Origin: Mimosa pudica
Lineage: Eukaryota > Streptophyta > Magnoliopsida > Fabales > Fabaceae
Length of the DNA stretch: 64,000 bases
Direction: 5' to 3'
Assembly (NCBI GenBank): GCA_029929735.1
Contig: JAKELP010000005.1
Coordinates: forward strand, 227,712 to 291,711
Shown: piece by piece, positions 33,587 to 44,426 of the stretch
Numbering within the stretch: position 1 is the stretch's first letter
How the letters are laid out: each line of letters starts with the position of its first letter
Program-made: the position numbers and the translations under genes
Notes under the pieces: model-generated
What the model was told of the DNA's origin: nothing
Databases searched by the model: none
What the model saw: only the letters and a program-made list of their open reading frames with translations

Positions 33587-33725
33587 TGGCCAAAGGCCAA
33601 GAAAAAGCAAAGAAAAGAGAAAGAGGCCGAAGGCCTAAGAAAAAAAAATGAAATAAAAGCACAAAGTGCTAATGTATGCCAAAGGCATAAGAGTGAAAAA
33701 AAATGATGAGAAGCACAAAGTGCTT
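33587..33725 (+). repeat. Array of five perfect hairpins with three-base loops
   Basis: TGGCC-AAA-GGCCA (33587-33599), AGGCC-GAA-GGCCT (33624-33636), AGCAC-AAA-GTGCT (33658-33670), TATGCC-AAA-GGCATA (33675-33689) and AAGCAC-AAA-GTGCTT (33711-33725). All arms pair perfectly. Spacers are 24, 21, 4 and 21 bases; three of the four are almost wholly A and G. Confidence 0.85.
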
Positions 33726-34246
33726 GAAAAAAAGAGAGTGATATGTAGCATGCTTGATTGGATTGATTTCATTGTATTGCATGCATATGTGATGATTACT
33801 TGTTCATGTCATTGGTCATTGACTACTTTCCATCATTCATCATTCATTATTAGCCTTCCATCTAACCCCTAAGTCCCCTAGATTCAATTGTGCCATGCAT
33901 AATAATGGGTGGAGAACTTAGAGCTACTACAAGCTTATGGAGAGGTTAAGTGCATTGAGCCAAAAGAGTGATCACAAAGACCCTAGTTAGGCATTTTTCC
34001 TAACTTAAGTGAATGAGTGTAAACACTTTATCCGGTGAGGACAAAATCTCAATTGGCACTCCTCCTTAATTCTAGTTGCTTGCTAAACTTGCATTCACTT
34101 TGTATTCTTAGATTTGGCCCATGTGATGCTTTAGGGAAAGGTTCAAAAACGTCAACTTGTACTCTATGACAATTCCAAGTGCCTTCATTATGCCATATGA
34201 TTGAGTTAGTCTTTTTACATGACTTTGCCCGGAGTGCAAAGCTTAA

Positions 34247-34258
34247 GTGTGGGGGATT
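34247..34258 (+). other. Polypurine tract of the gag-only element
   Basis: GTGTGGGGGATT directly before the 3' LTR at 34259. Confidence 0.75.
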
Positions 34259-35843
34259 TGATTGGACCGAATTTTATATGTTTAAGCATGTGCAATTGAG
34301 CTTAATTAGTGTGATTTAATTGTTATATTTGATCATTATTGGTGATTTTATGTGCACATGCTTATATGTGGTTAAGTAGAAAATCCTAGCTTATTTACTT
34401 GCATTTTAAGTAACCAAGGGTATTTTGGTCATTTTGACTATGTGGTGCTTTTCTATGTGTAGGGGGGTCCCACGTGGGCCCCACAAACATTTGGGATTGC
34501 TTGGAGTGCAAGGAATTGGCTTGGAGGGAAAGGCAAAGGCATAAGACAAAAGTTACCCTTTTTGTCAAAAACAAGGGATTTTCACATTACTAAAAGGGGT
34601 AATTTGGAGCCACAATTTGAATTTCAAGGCCAAAAGCTTCATGAAGGGTACCATTGGAAAGAGAATGAAGAACATAAAGGAAGGAATGAGGTGGAAGCTT
34701 GTAGACCACTCATTTATCTCACTTACAACTCATTTTTCACTCACATTTACCATTTTACCCTTATTTTACCTCCTTCACATTTCATCACTTTCCCTCACAT
34801 TTCCTCCCACAATTTCGGCCAAACCTCCCTCCAAACACCAAAAATATCTTCTTGACAACCCATAATCCTCTCTTGACAGCTCATTAACTCACTAACCCAC
34901 ATCATTAACCAAACTCCACTTCCATTTAATAAACCCTAAGCTCATTTGTGACACATTCCTCACTTTCCCATTCTCTCTCTTCTCCCAAATCCTCTCAATT
35001 TCTCTCTTCCCTTCCATCTTCATCTCCATTTTCGGCCAAGCTTCACTCCTCACCATTCTCCATGATTTCTCACGGCCTCCTTCCTCCATCCATCATCTCC
35101 ATGTGTGGCTAGGCTCCTCATCTTCTTCTCCAAAGGAAATGTGCTTGTAGATTCAACATTTGGCCTCATGTACTTGTGTTAGTTCTTTGTAGGTTTCAAA
35201 CTATTTTCATCTTTTGTCTTGTGAATTCTTTGATTAAGACTCATTAGACTAGAGTATTTGTATTTTCAAGTATTCTACCTCACTTTAGTTTGAAATCTCT
35301 CTTTGAATCTTTGTATGTGAAAACCTAGGGTTTGATTCTTGTGTAGTTCTATGAGATCATATGTTGCGATTGCTTATGTATGTTTCTTGTTGAATGAATG
35401 ATTTTCTTAGCTCTATGATTTAGAGTTAATGTTGCCTAAGGTACATTTGAAGGTTTCAAAGAGCTATTAGCTTGGTTGACCTAATTAAACTCTTGTAGAT
35501 TTCTTAGCTTTAAGAATCTCAAGGATTTAGTTAGGTTATACTAAGAATAGCAAGTATATGAGGTCACATTTATCATTAAGCACATAGTACTTTGGAGAGG
35601 GAGGTGTTTCTCACTTGATTTCTTGTGTTTCTCAATTCGGCTAGTGTTAAGTAATTTGAGATTTTAATTGTTCTTAGTAATTGATAATCAATACTCTCAA
35701 CATCATTGTTAATTTGTGATTATTTGATCTAAGCAAGTGAATTAACCAAATTGTGAAATTGACCTAGGACTTGCTACTAGCTATTGTAGTTAATTCTAGT
35801 TTTTATTTGCTTAGCTCTTTTAGGCGACAAAAAGAGTAAATCA
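34259..35843 (+). repeat. Gag-only element 3' LTR
   Basis: Same length as the 5' copy and, by eye, one difference (ACCCTTTTTG against ACCCCTTTTG). Followed by the CACTC target duplication and the resumed envelope-like frame. Confidence 0.93.
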
Positions 35844-35866
35844 CACTCGCCCTTGTTGATGATGAC

Positions 35867-35880
35867 AAAAGGGGGAGAAA
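35867..35880 (+). other. Internal copy of the SIRE polypurine tract
   Basis: AAAAGGGGGAGAAA, almost the same as the functional tract at 37217-37230 (AAAAAGGGGGAGAA), but inside the envelope-like frame 1.36 kb upstream. Confidence 0.65.
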
Positions 35881-36988
35881 TGTGATGACCGCTCTTCGCC
35901 TATCCATGAACACAAGGGATGTGCTCAGCCAGCCATCCCTCTGGCTTGATGAAGACATCATGGCTGCCTTTCGCCGTGCCATGGAATCCCAAAGGCTGAG
36001 TGGTGCTGAGTGCCTTATAAGAGGTGAAGCAATCCGGTTCATGCAGCAGAGGTCGGCTGAGCAAGAACCACAATTGGAGATGGTTGTCTTTGAGCCAAAT
36101 GAACAACCTTCACAGCCTGAGTCATCTTCATCAGAACCTCCTCCAACTAAGATAAGTAGAAAAATTGTTGAGGAGATAATGATGAAGTGGGGACTGAAGA
36201 AGATCAATCACCCTCCTATTGTGATAGCCAAGCCTATTCCTGCATCCCCTGGGCAAGAGTCTGAGATCCCCTCGTCTGAGCAATCATCTGCCCCTCCTCC
36301 CTCATCTGAGCCAGCAGTCACCTTCAGTGAGTCTAGAAAGAAGGTCGTTGCCAAGAAGCGTACCAGGAAAATTATTGTCACCACTGAAACTGCTGAGAGT
36401 GATGAAGAGACTCCATCTGACCTACCTGAGCAAGGAACTTCGTCTGCCCAGGTTGAGCAAGAAATTCCAGTGGTTCAAGCAGTTCCTATTCTAAAGGAGG
36501 TCAAGTTGGAAATTGAGGACATGACTCCTGAGGAATATGAAAAGTATGGGTTCACGGACAAACTCTCCTTCGGTCAGATGGCCTGCCTCGATGCTGACAG
36601 AGCAAGTGCCATGCCCACTCCTCCGATTAGCAAGAGCAAAGGGAAGAGTAAGGGGAAAGGGAAAAGGAAAGCCCAGGAAGTTGAGGAGGATCCCAACTTC
36701 CCTGTATGGAACGTAAAGATTCGGGCTGTTCACTACCCCAATGGAGAGGTCGCCTACTTCGATGATGCTACAGGGTTCCCTGGGTATGAAGAAGTAGAGA
36801 ACATGAAGAGGGCATTCGAGGAGTCTATTGAATCAGAAAGACTCAGACGAGAGAGGGATGAAGAAGAGCTTCAGCGGATAATTGCCCAGATAGACCAGAA
36901 TGTGCATGAGGCTGAGATCGCCAAGCTTCAGAAAGAGAGTGAGGAAAGACAGAAGGAGAGGGAGAGGAAAAAGAGACACAAACTATGA

Positions 36989-37230
36989 ACCCCCTATTCC
37001 AACCCATCTTTAACTTAGAAAAATTTTCTTTGTTTTCATGCATATTTTATTCCTGCTAAGTGTAGATTACCTGTATATGTTTTGCTTGTATTCTCTAACG
37101 TGTAATCTCTGTTCATTAATAATATTGTCTAAGTTATTTGTTCTTATCCATTGCTTTTATTCTTATGCTAATTCTTTCATATGAACTTAATTGATAAAAC
37201 TGAGTTTGTCATCATCAAAAAGGGGGAGAA
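36989..37230 (+). other. SIRE 3' spacer ending in the polypurine tract
   Basis: T-rich non-coding DNA after the stop of the envelope-like ORF. The last 14 bases (37217-37230) are AAAAAGGGGGAGAA, the plus-strand primer tract. Confidence 0.8.
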
Positions 37231-38584
37231 TGTTAGAATCTTAAGTTTTGATGAAGACTAAAATATGAAAGAACTTAGAAAGCAATAGGTGAACATAGAA
37301 TCCTAAGTAAAAGTGCAACCGGATGTGGACTTACTTCCGGATAGATTAGGACTAGCGCTCGCGGATGAATGTCTCATCCCCCAGCGACAGCAAGAAATTC
37401 ACTTAGGAATTAACTTAGTCCATGAGCACTAGATATACAAAATTCTAAGACTAAGTTAAGATTCAACCGGAAGTGAATTTGCTTCCTGTTAAACTTAGAC
37501 TGGCGCTGGCTGTTGGAATAGATAACCCTAAGCGTCAGTGAAAATGAGCAACGTCCAGTAGAAGTGCTTCCTATAGCTCAGTGACTGGCGCTGGCTGTTG
37601 GATTGAATGAACACTGAGCGAGAGTGAGTAATAGTGAACAGAATCCTTCATCCAGCGGATTTACTTCCGGATGGAGAAGTGCTTCCGGATGCAAGGAAGA
37701 CCTCTTAGACTAAGAACACTCCCACTGCATGTAACTATATGTTAATACTGTTAGACTAACACTCAGTGCAGCACACTAAGTAGAATTGCTTCCGGATGTG
37801 AACCTGCTTCCGCAAGCAATCAGAATGTCAGAGTGTTCAGAAATGTAGTGTCAGAATGCTTTTGTCAGAGCAGAGTTGTCAGAGCTACTTTTCAGAGATA
37901 AAGCAAGTCAACCCTGCTATGCATTAATGAAGCATTAATTGGGCAAACGGTAACATGGGAAAAACGGCCATATTCAAACGGCTATCCCACCTACCAAGAG
38001 TCAGAATGGTTGAAGAGTATATAAAGGAGCTCAACCTCATTTATGAAGCTAACAATTATCTTTGAATATTCTTGAGAGAAGTTAGAGCGAGAAACTAAGA
38101 ACATCTTCAAGCATTCAAAGCTGCCCAGAAAAGTAAAGAGCATTTAACACATCGAGTGATCTTTTTCATCTACATATTCTATACTCTTTGTTGTTAAGTC
38201 TCTTTCTGTTATAAGAGCATTGATTGTACTTAAGTGTGTAACACCATTCGTTCTTTGAGAGAACTTAGTTAGAAAAATCCTTTAAGTGTAAAGGTTAACC
38301 CCTTGCTCGGTGTGAGGGGGAGCTAGTTAGAAAGGTTACAAGTGAGCCTTGTGTAAAACTTGTAGTTGTAAGGTTGCAAGTGATCCCGTCCAAAACTTGC
38401 GGTTGTAAGGTTTCAGGTGAACCCGATTTAAAACCTGAGATATAGTGGAACTCGGCCTGGGTGGTTGAGAACTGGACGTAGGTCAGGTAGACCGAACCAG
38501 TATAAATCTTGTGTTGGTTTTATTTGAGCATTTATTTTTGTAGCACAATTCACCCCCCCCCCTCTTGTGCATCCATTACTTTCA
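37231..38584 (+). repeat. SIRE 3' LTR
   Basis: 1354 bp, starting and ending as the 5' LTR. The extra bases against the 5' copy lie in the poly-C run near 38553-38562. The TATA box is at 38018-38025. Confidence 0.93.
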
Positions 38585-39661
38585 TAAGTGACCAACATTC
38601 CCTCCTAAGTGTCATTCATATCTGAGGGCCCTTTAATTTAGCCAGTGACCACTTTTTGTTATTCCCCCGATATGTGCCAAACCATTATTTTCAAAAACCA
38701 TTTTATTCACATGGAATGGGAGGGACTAGTCAGGGACTTGCTACCGCGGGTGTGCCTACTTGCTACCGCAGGCTTGGGGACTTGCTACTGTAGTAACAGA
38801 TCAGCAAAACACTCTACAAGTATTTCCCAGTGCAAAGTTGTGGGCAAAGCTATACTTGTAGAGTGTTTTACGGAGAACATCTGCACTGGGAAATACTTGA
38901 CTAGTCCCTGACTAGTAGAGTGTTTTGCTGATTTGTTACTACAGTAGCAAGTCCCCAAGCCTGCGGTAGCAAGTAGGCACACCCGCGGTAGCAAGTCCCT
39001 GACTAGTCCCTCCCATCCCATGTGAATAAAATGGTTTTTGAAAAACATGGTGTGGCACATATCGGGGGAATAACAAAAAGTGGTCACTGACTAAATTAAA
39101 GGGCCCTCAGATATGAATGACACTTGGGAGGGAATGTTGGTCACTTAACGTCTCAGTAGCAAGTCCTCAAGCCTGCGGTAGCAAGTAGGCACACCCGCGG
39201 TAGCAAGTCCCTGACTAGTCCCTCCCATCCCATGTGAATTTTATCTTGTGCATGTTTTGGGTTTTTATGCTTTCATAAGGGCAAAATGGTCATTGCACAT
39301 AAGCAAATAATTGCAGGAAAGGCCCAAGGGACTTGATAATTATTTTGGAATGTGTAGGGACCTTCAAGTAATAATTTCCCTTCCCAGGGACTAGAATGCA
39401 AATTTCCCTTCATTTTTATGGTGGGACCGTGGGAGTAAAACTATGAAAGAGAAAAGAGAAAGGGATTAGGCGGTGGGTGAGGGTGACTTTGAGAGTGAGA
39501 GTGAGAAATTGCTGTCTAATTATTTTTTTTAAAAAATAATAATTGTATATTCGGGACGGAACAGGCATGGGACAACCTGTCCAGAGTCCCGTCCCGTCCC
39601 GAGCCCATTTTTGTCCCGTCCCGATTTTGTCTTGTCCCAAAAATTTTCATACATTCACCCT

Positions 39662-40494
39662 CATAAAATCAGCAAGCATTTATACATTCATATATTTGCA
39701 AATGATCACAACATACACATAGTCAAAAACATGGCCCAAGCAAAGATGAACATTAATTTATAAACTCATCATGTTCAACCAAAATCACACAAGCACAGCC
39801 ACATTAAAATTCAAATAAAGTCCTACATTAATTTTATTAAAGTTTTGGAACCCCAAATCCCAAGCCCTAATCAAACCCTAATCGGTTCTCTCATGAAATT
39901 CGCTCAAACCAAAGAAAATGGGTAGAGAATACTCACCTAAGCTCAAAGTAAGAATGAGGCGACGGAGAAAAGAGACAACGTCGCCGCCGCTGGACTCACC
40001 ATCGCCGGAGATGAAGGGCACAGAGAAATGAAGAGATATGTGTTGGCTGTGATAAGAGGGTGTGAAGAGCGGAGATGAAGAAAATGAAGATGGAGGGGTA
40101 GATTTGAAATTATAAGAAGAGGAAAGTTTTGCATAATCCCCCTTCCGCCCCTCTTCTTGTTTTATTCTTGTAGTTTAGTCCTTGATTCAATAATTTCAAT
40201 TTAGTCCCATCTTTAATAAAATGATTCTTACAATTCAAATATTTTAACCAATATTGATAGATTTCCTTCCATCATAAATTTGTTTAGGCCTCAAATAAAT
40301 TTTCATACAATTTCTAACTATAACCTTTTCTTATATTAGTTCTCCTTAATTTCTAAAGAAACTAAATAGATCAATTTCTTAAAAATACATTTATCTTCAT
40401 ATATTTAGATTTAAAAGGATTTTTAAGTTACTAATAACATCATAAGATCTTAATTAGTTCCTTATTATCTTAATTTAAAGTTTGGGCTGTTACA
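39662..40494 (-). mobile_element. Gypsy-type LTR fragment, family B
   Basis: Read on the minus strand it begins TGTAACAGCCCAAACTTTAA at 40494 and has a GC-rich CCGGCGATGG block near 39980-40015, followed by GAGCTTAGGTGAGTATTC, like the copy at about 62.9-64 kb. No internal region and no target duplication were found, so it is a fragment or truncated solo LTR. The 63-codon frame at 39943-40134 is not a gene. Confidence 0.5.
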
Positions 40495-40567
40495 CTATGC
40501 ACATGTTAATTATCTAGATTTTTTTTATCAAAGGGTAATTATTTAGATTGTTTTAATTAACATTGTA

Positions 40568-43362
40568 CTTCCTCCGATCCTTATTATAAATCACTAACTG
40601 CCCAAATTTAGGAACATAAATTACATCATTAAATGAGTCATATTTTATTTTCCTTTTGTAACAACCAACAAAATTATATACAATTTATAATAGAAATTAT
40701 ATTTACACTCCAAAAGTCCAAGTAGTAGTGACAAATTTAAAACTTGTTGATAAATCTTTTCAAAACAAAAACAAAGTAAAACATTAAAGGTTCAAGTCAA
40801 TGACAAAATAAATATAAAATAAATGTGTTTACTCCTCAAGTGTCTTCCCTTGCTTATTATTAGATCATTCACCTAAAAATGTTAATAATGGGGTGAGATC
40901 GACATCTCAGTAACTACCGAAATCTCCTAATATACACCAGCAACTCATATACAATTATATTACAAATAATTATACTCAACAAAATATTTATGGTCTCCAA
41001 TTACGCACATATTACATTACTCAAACATATTCAAAAATAATTTACTCATGAAATTAAAGAATGTATCATGCATGCCTCCCTTATACCGCCTCCACCCTTA
41101 TTCTGCTGACAGGAGCCATAGGCTAACACATAGTCCAAACATAAACACATCCAATTAACTAGATTGTTCCAAACTCACCATTACTTGAGATGTACACTAC
41201 CAAAGGTACAGAGCTCAAGCATGAACTATGGCTCCCCTCCTTAAAGAACGAATGTAAGGAGGTGTCACTGTCCTATAACTTCTTGAAATCCATGGCAAAG
41301 GAAAACATAGAAGAGAGGGCCCTGACAAAGTACCACTCACTGTGCACCGAGTGATGGCGTAACACGTGATAATACAATAATTCTCCATATAAATCTTCTC
41401 TAATCTTAACCCATCACCATGAATGCAAATGCTATGACAATAATATCAATCCCAGAAACCAATATATACAATTCCAACTCATTATACCATAACATCCTCA
41501 CAAAATAAATAACCATTCTTCCAAAGGGTCCAACCACCAAATTAATTATAACAAGACACATAAGCATGCTTGAAAAGAAACAAACTAGAACACATTTCAC
41601 ATAATACAAATGGAAGCAAGCATGCTTAAAAAGACTAAAGTAATATTCAATTATAACAATACACATAAGCATGCCTGAAAAGAAACAAACTATAACACAA
41701 TCCACATAGATAGAAGGCAAACATGCTTAGAAAGACTAAAGTAATATTCACACAACTAATTTACTATATTATTCTAAATATAACGTTAACATTTATCTTA
41801 CATATTCCAGTCAAGTCATAATCATTTATAAAATAATCATATACAAATTACTAGCATACAACAGAATTTTACGGAGTTACCTGTTGATCCTTAGCTCACA
41901 GGTAATCACACAATTAAGATCGTGCCTAGGCTCCTAATGAGAGTCTATGACATCACCAATATAAGTATATATTAATATAAGACTCAACAATATTAAAAAA
42001 TATCCTAATATAGTTATACCTTAACCCCCCCCCCCCCCCCCTTTGTATACACGCAATTATTTTTATTATTTGATTACATACCATTAAATAATAAATTTTA
42101 TTAGATTTAATTTACATTTTAGGCCGCACATGCATTTAATTATAAATCAATTTAAAAAGAAATTGAGATCCGCTCCCACGTTTAGCATGTACAATAATAT
42201 ATGGATTTTTTTATTTACCATTACAATATTAAATAAATAAGAAACCTTATAAAAATAAAAAATTATATATTAAACAGAACAAAATAATAAATATATATTT
42301 ATATATGGTTAATTTTTAAATAAAACAATGTACAGACACGAGAGAATACTAGGGAATGGTTTTTGAGAAAAATAAAGAGATAACAGTAAGTCTACACATA
42401 TGTTATGAGAGAATCAAAGCTAGTTGGACAACAAAATAACAATATATATAAGTTTATATATTAATATAAAATAAGTTAAATATATATAATCCTGGAAACA
42501 CATAGTCATCTCAAATTGGCTCAAGAGAAAATTGAAAGATATATTTTTTTTTTATTAAAATGAATGATAAAGGCACAGTAATCATTCAAATAAGTAGATG
42601 AAATGAAGAAAGAAAAGAAAAATAGTAGTTGAGTTGAGAAGAGTATATTCAAATGATGGAAGAAAAATAATGTTGAAACTTGAAAAGATGTGTAAAGTAA
42701 AAGTAATAGAAAGATGAAAATCACCTTGTACTTGTACGGCACGTAGATTGTTGGATGGGTGGGAGTAAGATAAAAAAATGGAATTTATATTGGGATGAAT
42801 CTAGGGTTTACACATATGGTCTTTTCATGATTGGGCCTTCTAAATATCCAAATCTTATAAATATTTTTACTATATATTGTTATCTAACAAAATGAATATT
42901 ATTTACTTCTATTTATAAGTCATCTAAACACTAAATATTGAGTCATCATTATAGATAAAATATTTTTAATCTTAATTTACAAAACTAATCACAAGCTTTT
43001 TTTTTCATTATACATAATGAAATATTAAAAAGTACTATTTCAAATTGTTTTCATCCAAACACTCAAAACCTATTGGTAACCTCTACCATTTCTTTTTATT
43101 ATCACTTAATTTATTTTATAGGCTTTATGAAAATGGAATGTTACACCTTTTCCATTACTGTCCCTCCTCTCTCTCTCTTTTCATCTTTCGTATGTTCTTT
43201 TATATTGGAAACAAGAGTACAGAAAAAGGTCAATTCAATTAAAGAGTTCTATTTTAATTTTCTCATGAATGATGAGGGTATATTGCAAAAAATTTAGTAA
43301 ATGAATTGGTTATTGGTCGTTGGTGACTTATATTAAGATCTTATAATAAGGACCAGAGGGAG
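40568..43362. mobile_element. MITE, about 301 bp, split by a solo LTR
   Basis: Left end CTTCCTCCGATCCTTATTAT; right end is the inverse (ATAATAAGGACCAGAGGGAG). Removing the solo LTR and one target duplication leaves about 301 bp. A related end without a partner is near 48032-48072. Confidence 0.6.
40657..43145 (-). mobile_element. Solo LTR, Tekay-type gypsy family A
   Basis: 2489 bp bounded by TGTAAC and GTTACA with a perfect 5-bp duplication, CCTTT, at 40652-40656 and 43146-43150. It is clearly related to the LTR at 54408-56935: both share CTCCTCAAGTGTCTTCCCTT, GGGGTGAGATCGACATCTCA and repeated AAGCATGCTT palindromes. No internal region remains, so it arose by recombination between the two LTRs. 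It contains a 17-base C run at 42025-42041. Orientation follows the full element at 54-63 kb. Confidence 0.85.
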
Positions 43363-43798
43363 TCCTAAAAGATTTGATCAAAAAACCATTGTACTAAAGC
43401 ATAAGTTCACATTCCTTTTTTGATTATTATTATTATCTTAGTATTGTTGTTGTTATTAAAAATGGAAAAGGGATAATATCACTACCAAAAGGTTAAATGC
43501 TTTTGCATTTTTAAAATAAAAAGTCGAAATCTAGGAAATGGTTTCACGAAAAACCACAACTAGTAGGAGACAAATCAATGTTCGATGAAATTGGATTTGT
43601 TAGGCCAAGAAATTCATTTGGATAAGCTACATTGAGCCTGAGGTGGAATAACATCATGTCCCCATCCAACCACTGATGAGCGTGGCCCATAAATAGCTGA
43701 TTCTCAATTATTTTGAGGCAACAACTGAAATACTGAATCATTGTCTACCTCTTTTTCTTTTTTCTTTCCTTTTTCATTTTTACTTTAAATTTGATATA

Positions 43799-44161
43799 GG
43801 GCGAATGCCAAAAAATGATACATAACTATTGACCAAATAACAAAAATAGTACATAACTAAAGGTACAAAAACGATGCTCAACTTTTACCATGTGATCAAA
43901 AATGATATTTTCACCTATATGACAATAATATTAGACATGAAACGTCTAAAATGCCCTTATAAATTAATCGCCACATGGTAAAAATTTATTTAATTATAAG
44001 GGCATTTTGGACATTTCATGTCTAATATTATTGTCATATTAGTGAAAATATCATTTTTGATCACATAGTAAAAGTTTGGTATCATTTTTGTACCTTAGAA
44101 TAATTATGTATTATTTTTGTTCCTTGGTCATTAGTTATGTATCATTTTTGGACCTTTGCCC
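43799..44161. mobile_element. Fold-back Mutator-like MITE, 363 bp
   Basis: Perfect 9-bp duplication TTTGATATA at 43790-43798 and 44162-44170. The element is nearly one palindrome: GGGCGAATGCCAAAAAATGA at the left, and the inverse with TTTTTGGACCTTTGCCC at the right. Its terminus is related to that of the element at 14313-15572. Confidence 0.88.
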
Positions 44162-44426
44162 TTTGATATATGTCAGGATCTTTCTAGAAATAATATTTTG
44201 CACTGATTGACCATCCAACAAATTACTTGAAAGTGAAACATTCATTTCCTAGGATTAATAAGTCATTCAATTGGTTTTTTCGTTTTTTCAATAAAGGTAA
44301 AATAGCATTAATAATTAAAGCATTTCATAGTCTTTACATAATGAACGAAGAAAATGAAAAAAATTATATTATAGCAACATGATTGGAAATTGTGATTGTT
44401 TCAAAAGCAACATACTATTAGAATAA

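Larger units (their letters stand above)
32661..34258 (+). other. 3' non-coding region of the gag-only element, with hairpin array
   Basis: Contains polypurine-tract-like copies (GTGTGGGGGAAG near 32711, AGTGGGGGGTG near 32971) and the five-hairpin array at 33587-33725. No coding similarity to polymerase genes is seen in any frame. Confidence 0.7.
26525..35843 (+). mobile_element. Gag-only (TR-GAG-type) LTR retrotransposon
   Basis: The 5-bp duplication CACTC is at 26520-26524 and 35844-35848. LTRs are 26525-28109 and 34259-35843, each 1585 bp; I saw one substitution between them by eye (26824 area), so the insertion is very recent. The primer site matches tRNA-Asp (28113-28127), as in Athila/Tat-type gypsy elements, and the polypurine tract is 34247-34258. 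The 6.1-kb interior has a 1.6-kb leader, a gag ORF, a basic second ORF and 1.6 kb of non-coding DNA. There is no protease, reverse transcriptase, RNase H or integrase, so it must use proteins from another element. Confidence 0.92.
24440..36988 (+). pseudogene. SIRE envelope-like ORF, split by the gag-only element
   Basis: Coding segments are 24440-26524 (695 codons) and 35849-36988 (380 codons including the stop). They are in the same frame, so one ORF of about 1,074 codons existed before the insertion. Part 1 begins with a Lys/His/Ser-rich head and a basic KGKKKKVQF segment, then a globular region (about residues 115-375; FIDLDKIDELGF, WRTLNELMGI) that resembles the plant-transposon-protein domain of SIRE third ORFs. 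A heptad-like stretch follows (about 420-475), then a long Pro-rich tail. Part 2 is Ser/Glu/Pro-rich with basic KSKGKSKGKGKRK and a Glu/Arg-rich coiled-coil end. I see no clear signal peptide or membrane segment, so envelope function is only by analogy. Confidence 0.75.
17972..38584 (+). mobile_element. SIRE/Maximus-type Ty1-copia retrotransposon, with a nested insertion
   Basis: The 5-bp target duplication TAAGT is at 17967-17971 and 38585-38589. LTRs are 17972-19322 and 37231-38584, TG...CA ended. The tRNA-Met primer site is at 19325-19336 and the polypurine tract at 37217-37230. The internal order is gag, protease, integrase remnant, reverse transcriptase, RNase H, then an envelope-like ORF, which is the copia order plus the extra 3' ORF that marks the SIRE lineage. 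About five substitutions and a poly-C length change were seen by eye between the LTRs, so the insertion is young. The integrase core is deleted, and a gag-only LTR element (26525-35843) splits the envelope-like ORF. Confidence 0.93.
17706..39408. mobile_element. Palindromic Mutator-like fold-back element, split by the SIRE insertion
   Basis: A perfect 9-bp duplication, TTCATTTTT, lies at 17697-17705 and 39409-39417. The left end starts GGGAAATTTGCATTCTAGTC; the right end is its inverse. Setting aside the inserted copia element (17972-38584), the remaining 1.08 kb (17706-17971 plus 38590-39408) is one long palindrome with arms of about 0.53 kb and a loop near 38834-38880. A block with CTTGCTACCGCGGGTGTGCC and CTTGCTACCGCAGGCTTGGG occurs twice in each arm (17897-17960, 38724-38790, and inverted at about 38937-39005 and 39155-39222). 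There is no transposase. Open frames at 38645-38911 (+) and 38785-39087 (-) are mirror images made by the palindrome. Confidence 0.85.
17161..39661. mobile_element. GGGAC-rich hAT-like element, split by later insertions
   Basis: The outer shell of the nest consists of 17161-17705 and 39418-39661. The left part begins TAGGGGTGTGTTCACGGGAC and is full of GTCCCGTCCCG words in both orientations. The right part ends with the inverse theme: GTCCCGTCCCGA, GTCTTGTCCC, then CATTCACCCTCA. TAGGGGTG-like ends suggest a hAT-type non-autonomous element. The two ends are related but not identical and I found no 8-bp duplication, so the outer limits and class are tentative. The shell was later split at 17705/39418 by a Mutator-like element. 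Confidence 0.45.

Noticed and set aside
33587..33725. Hairpin array considered as a CRISPR-like array
   Set aside because: Stems differ in sequence, spacers are purine tracts of unequal length, and it lies inside a plant retrotransposon.
38645..39087. Two similar open frames on opposite strands, both starting MTTFCYSPDMC
   Set aside because: They are mirror images produced by the palindromic Mutator-like element, not paralogous genes.
42025..42041. Run of 17 C
   Set aside because: Simple homopolymer inside a solo LTR; interesting only as a likely sequencing-length error.
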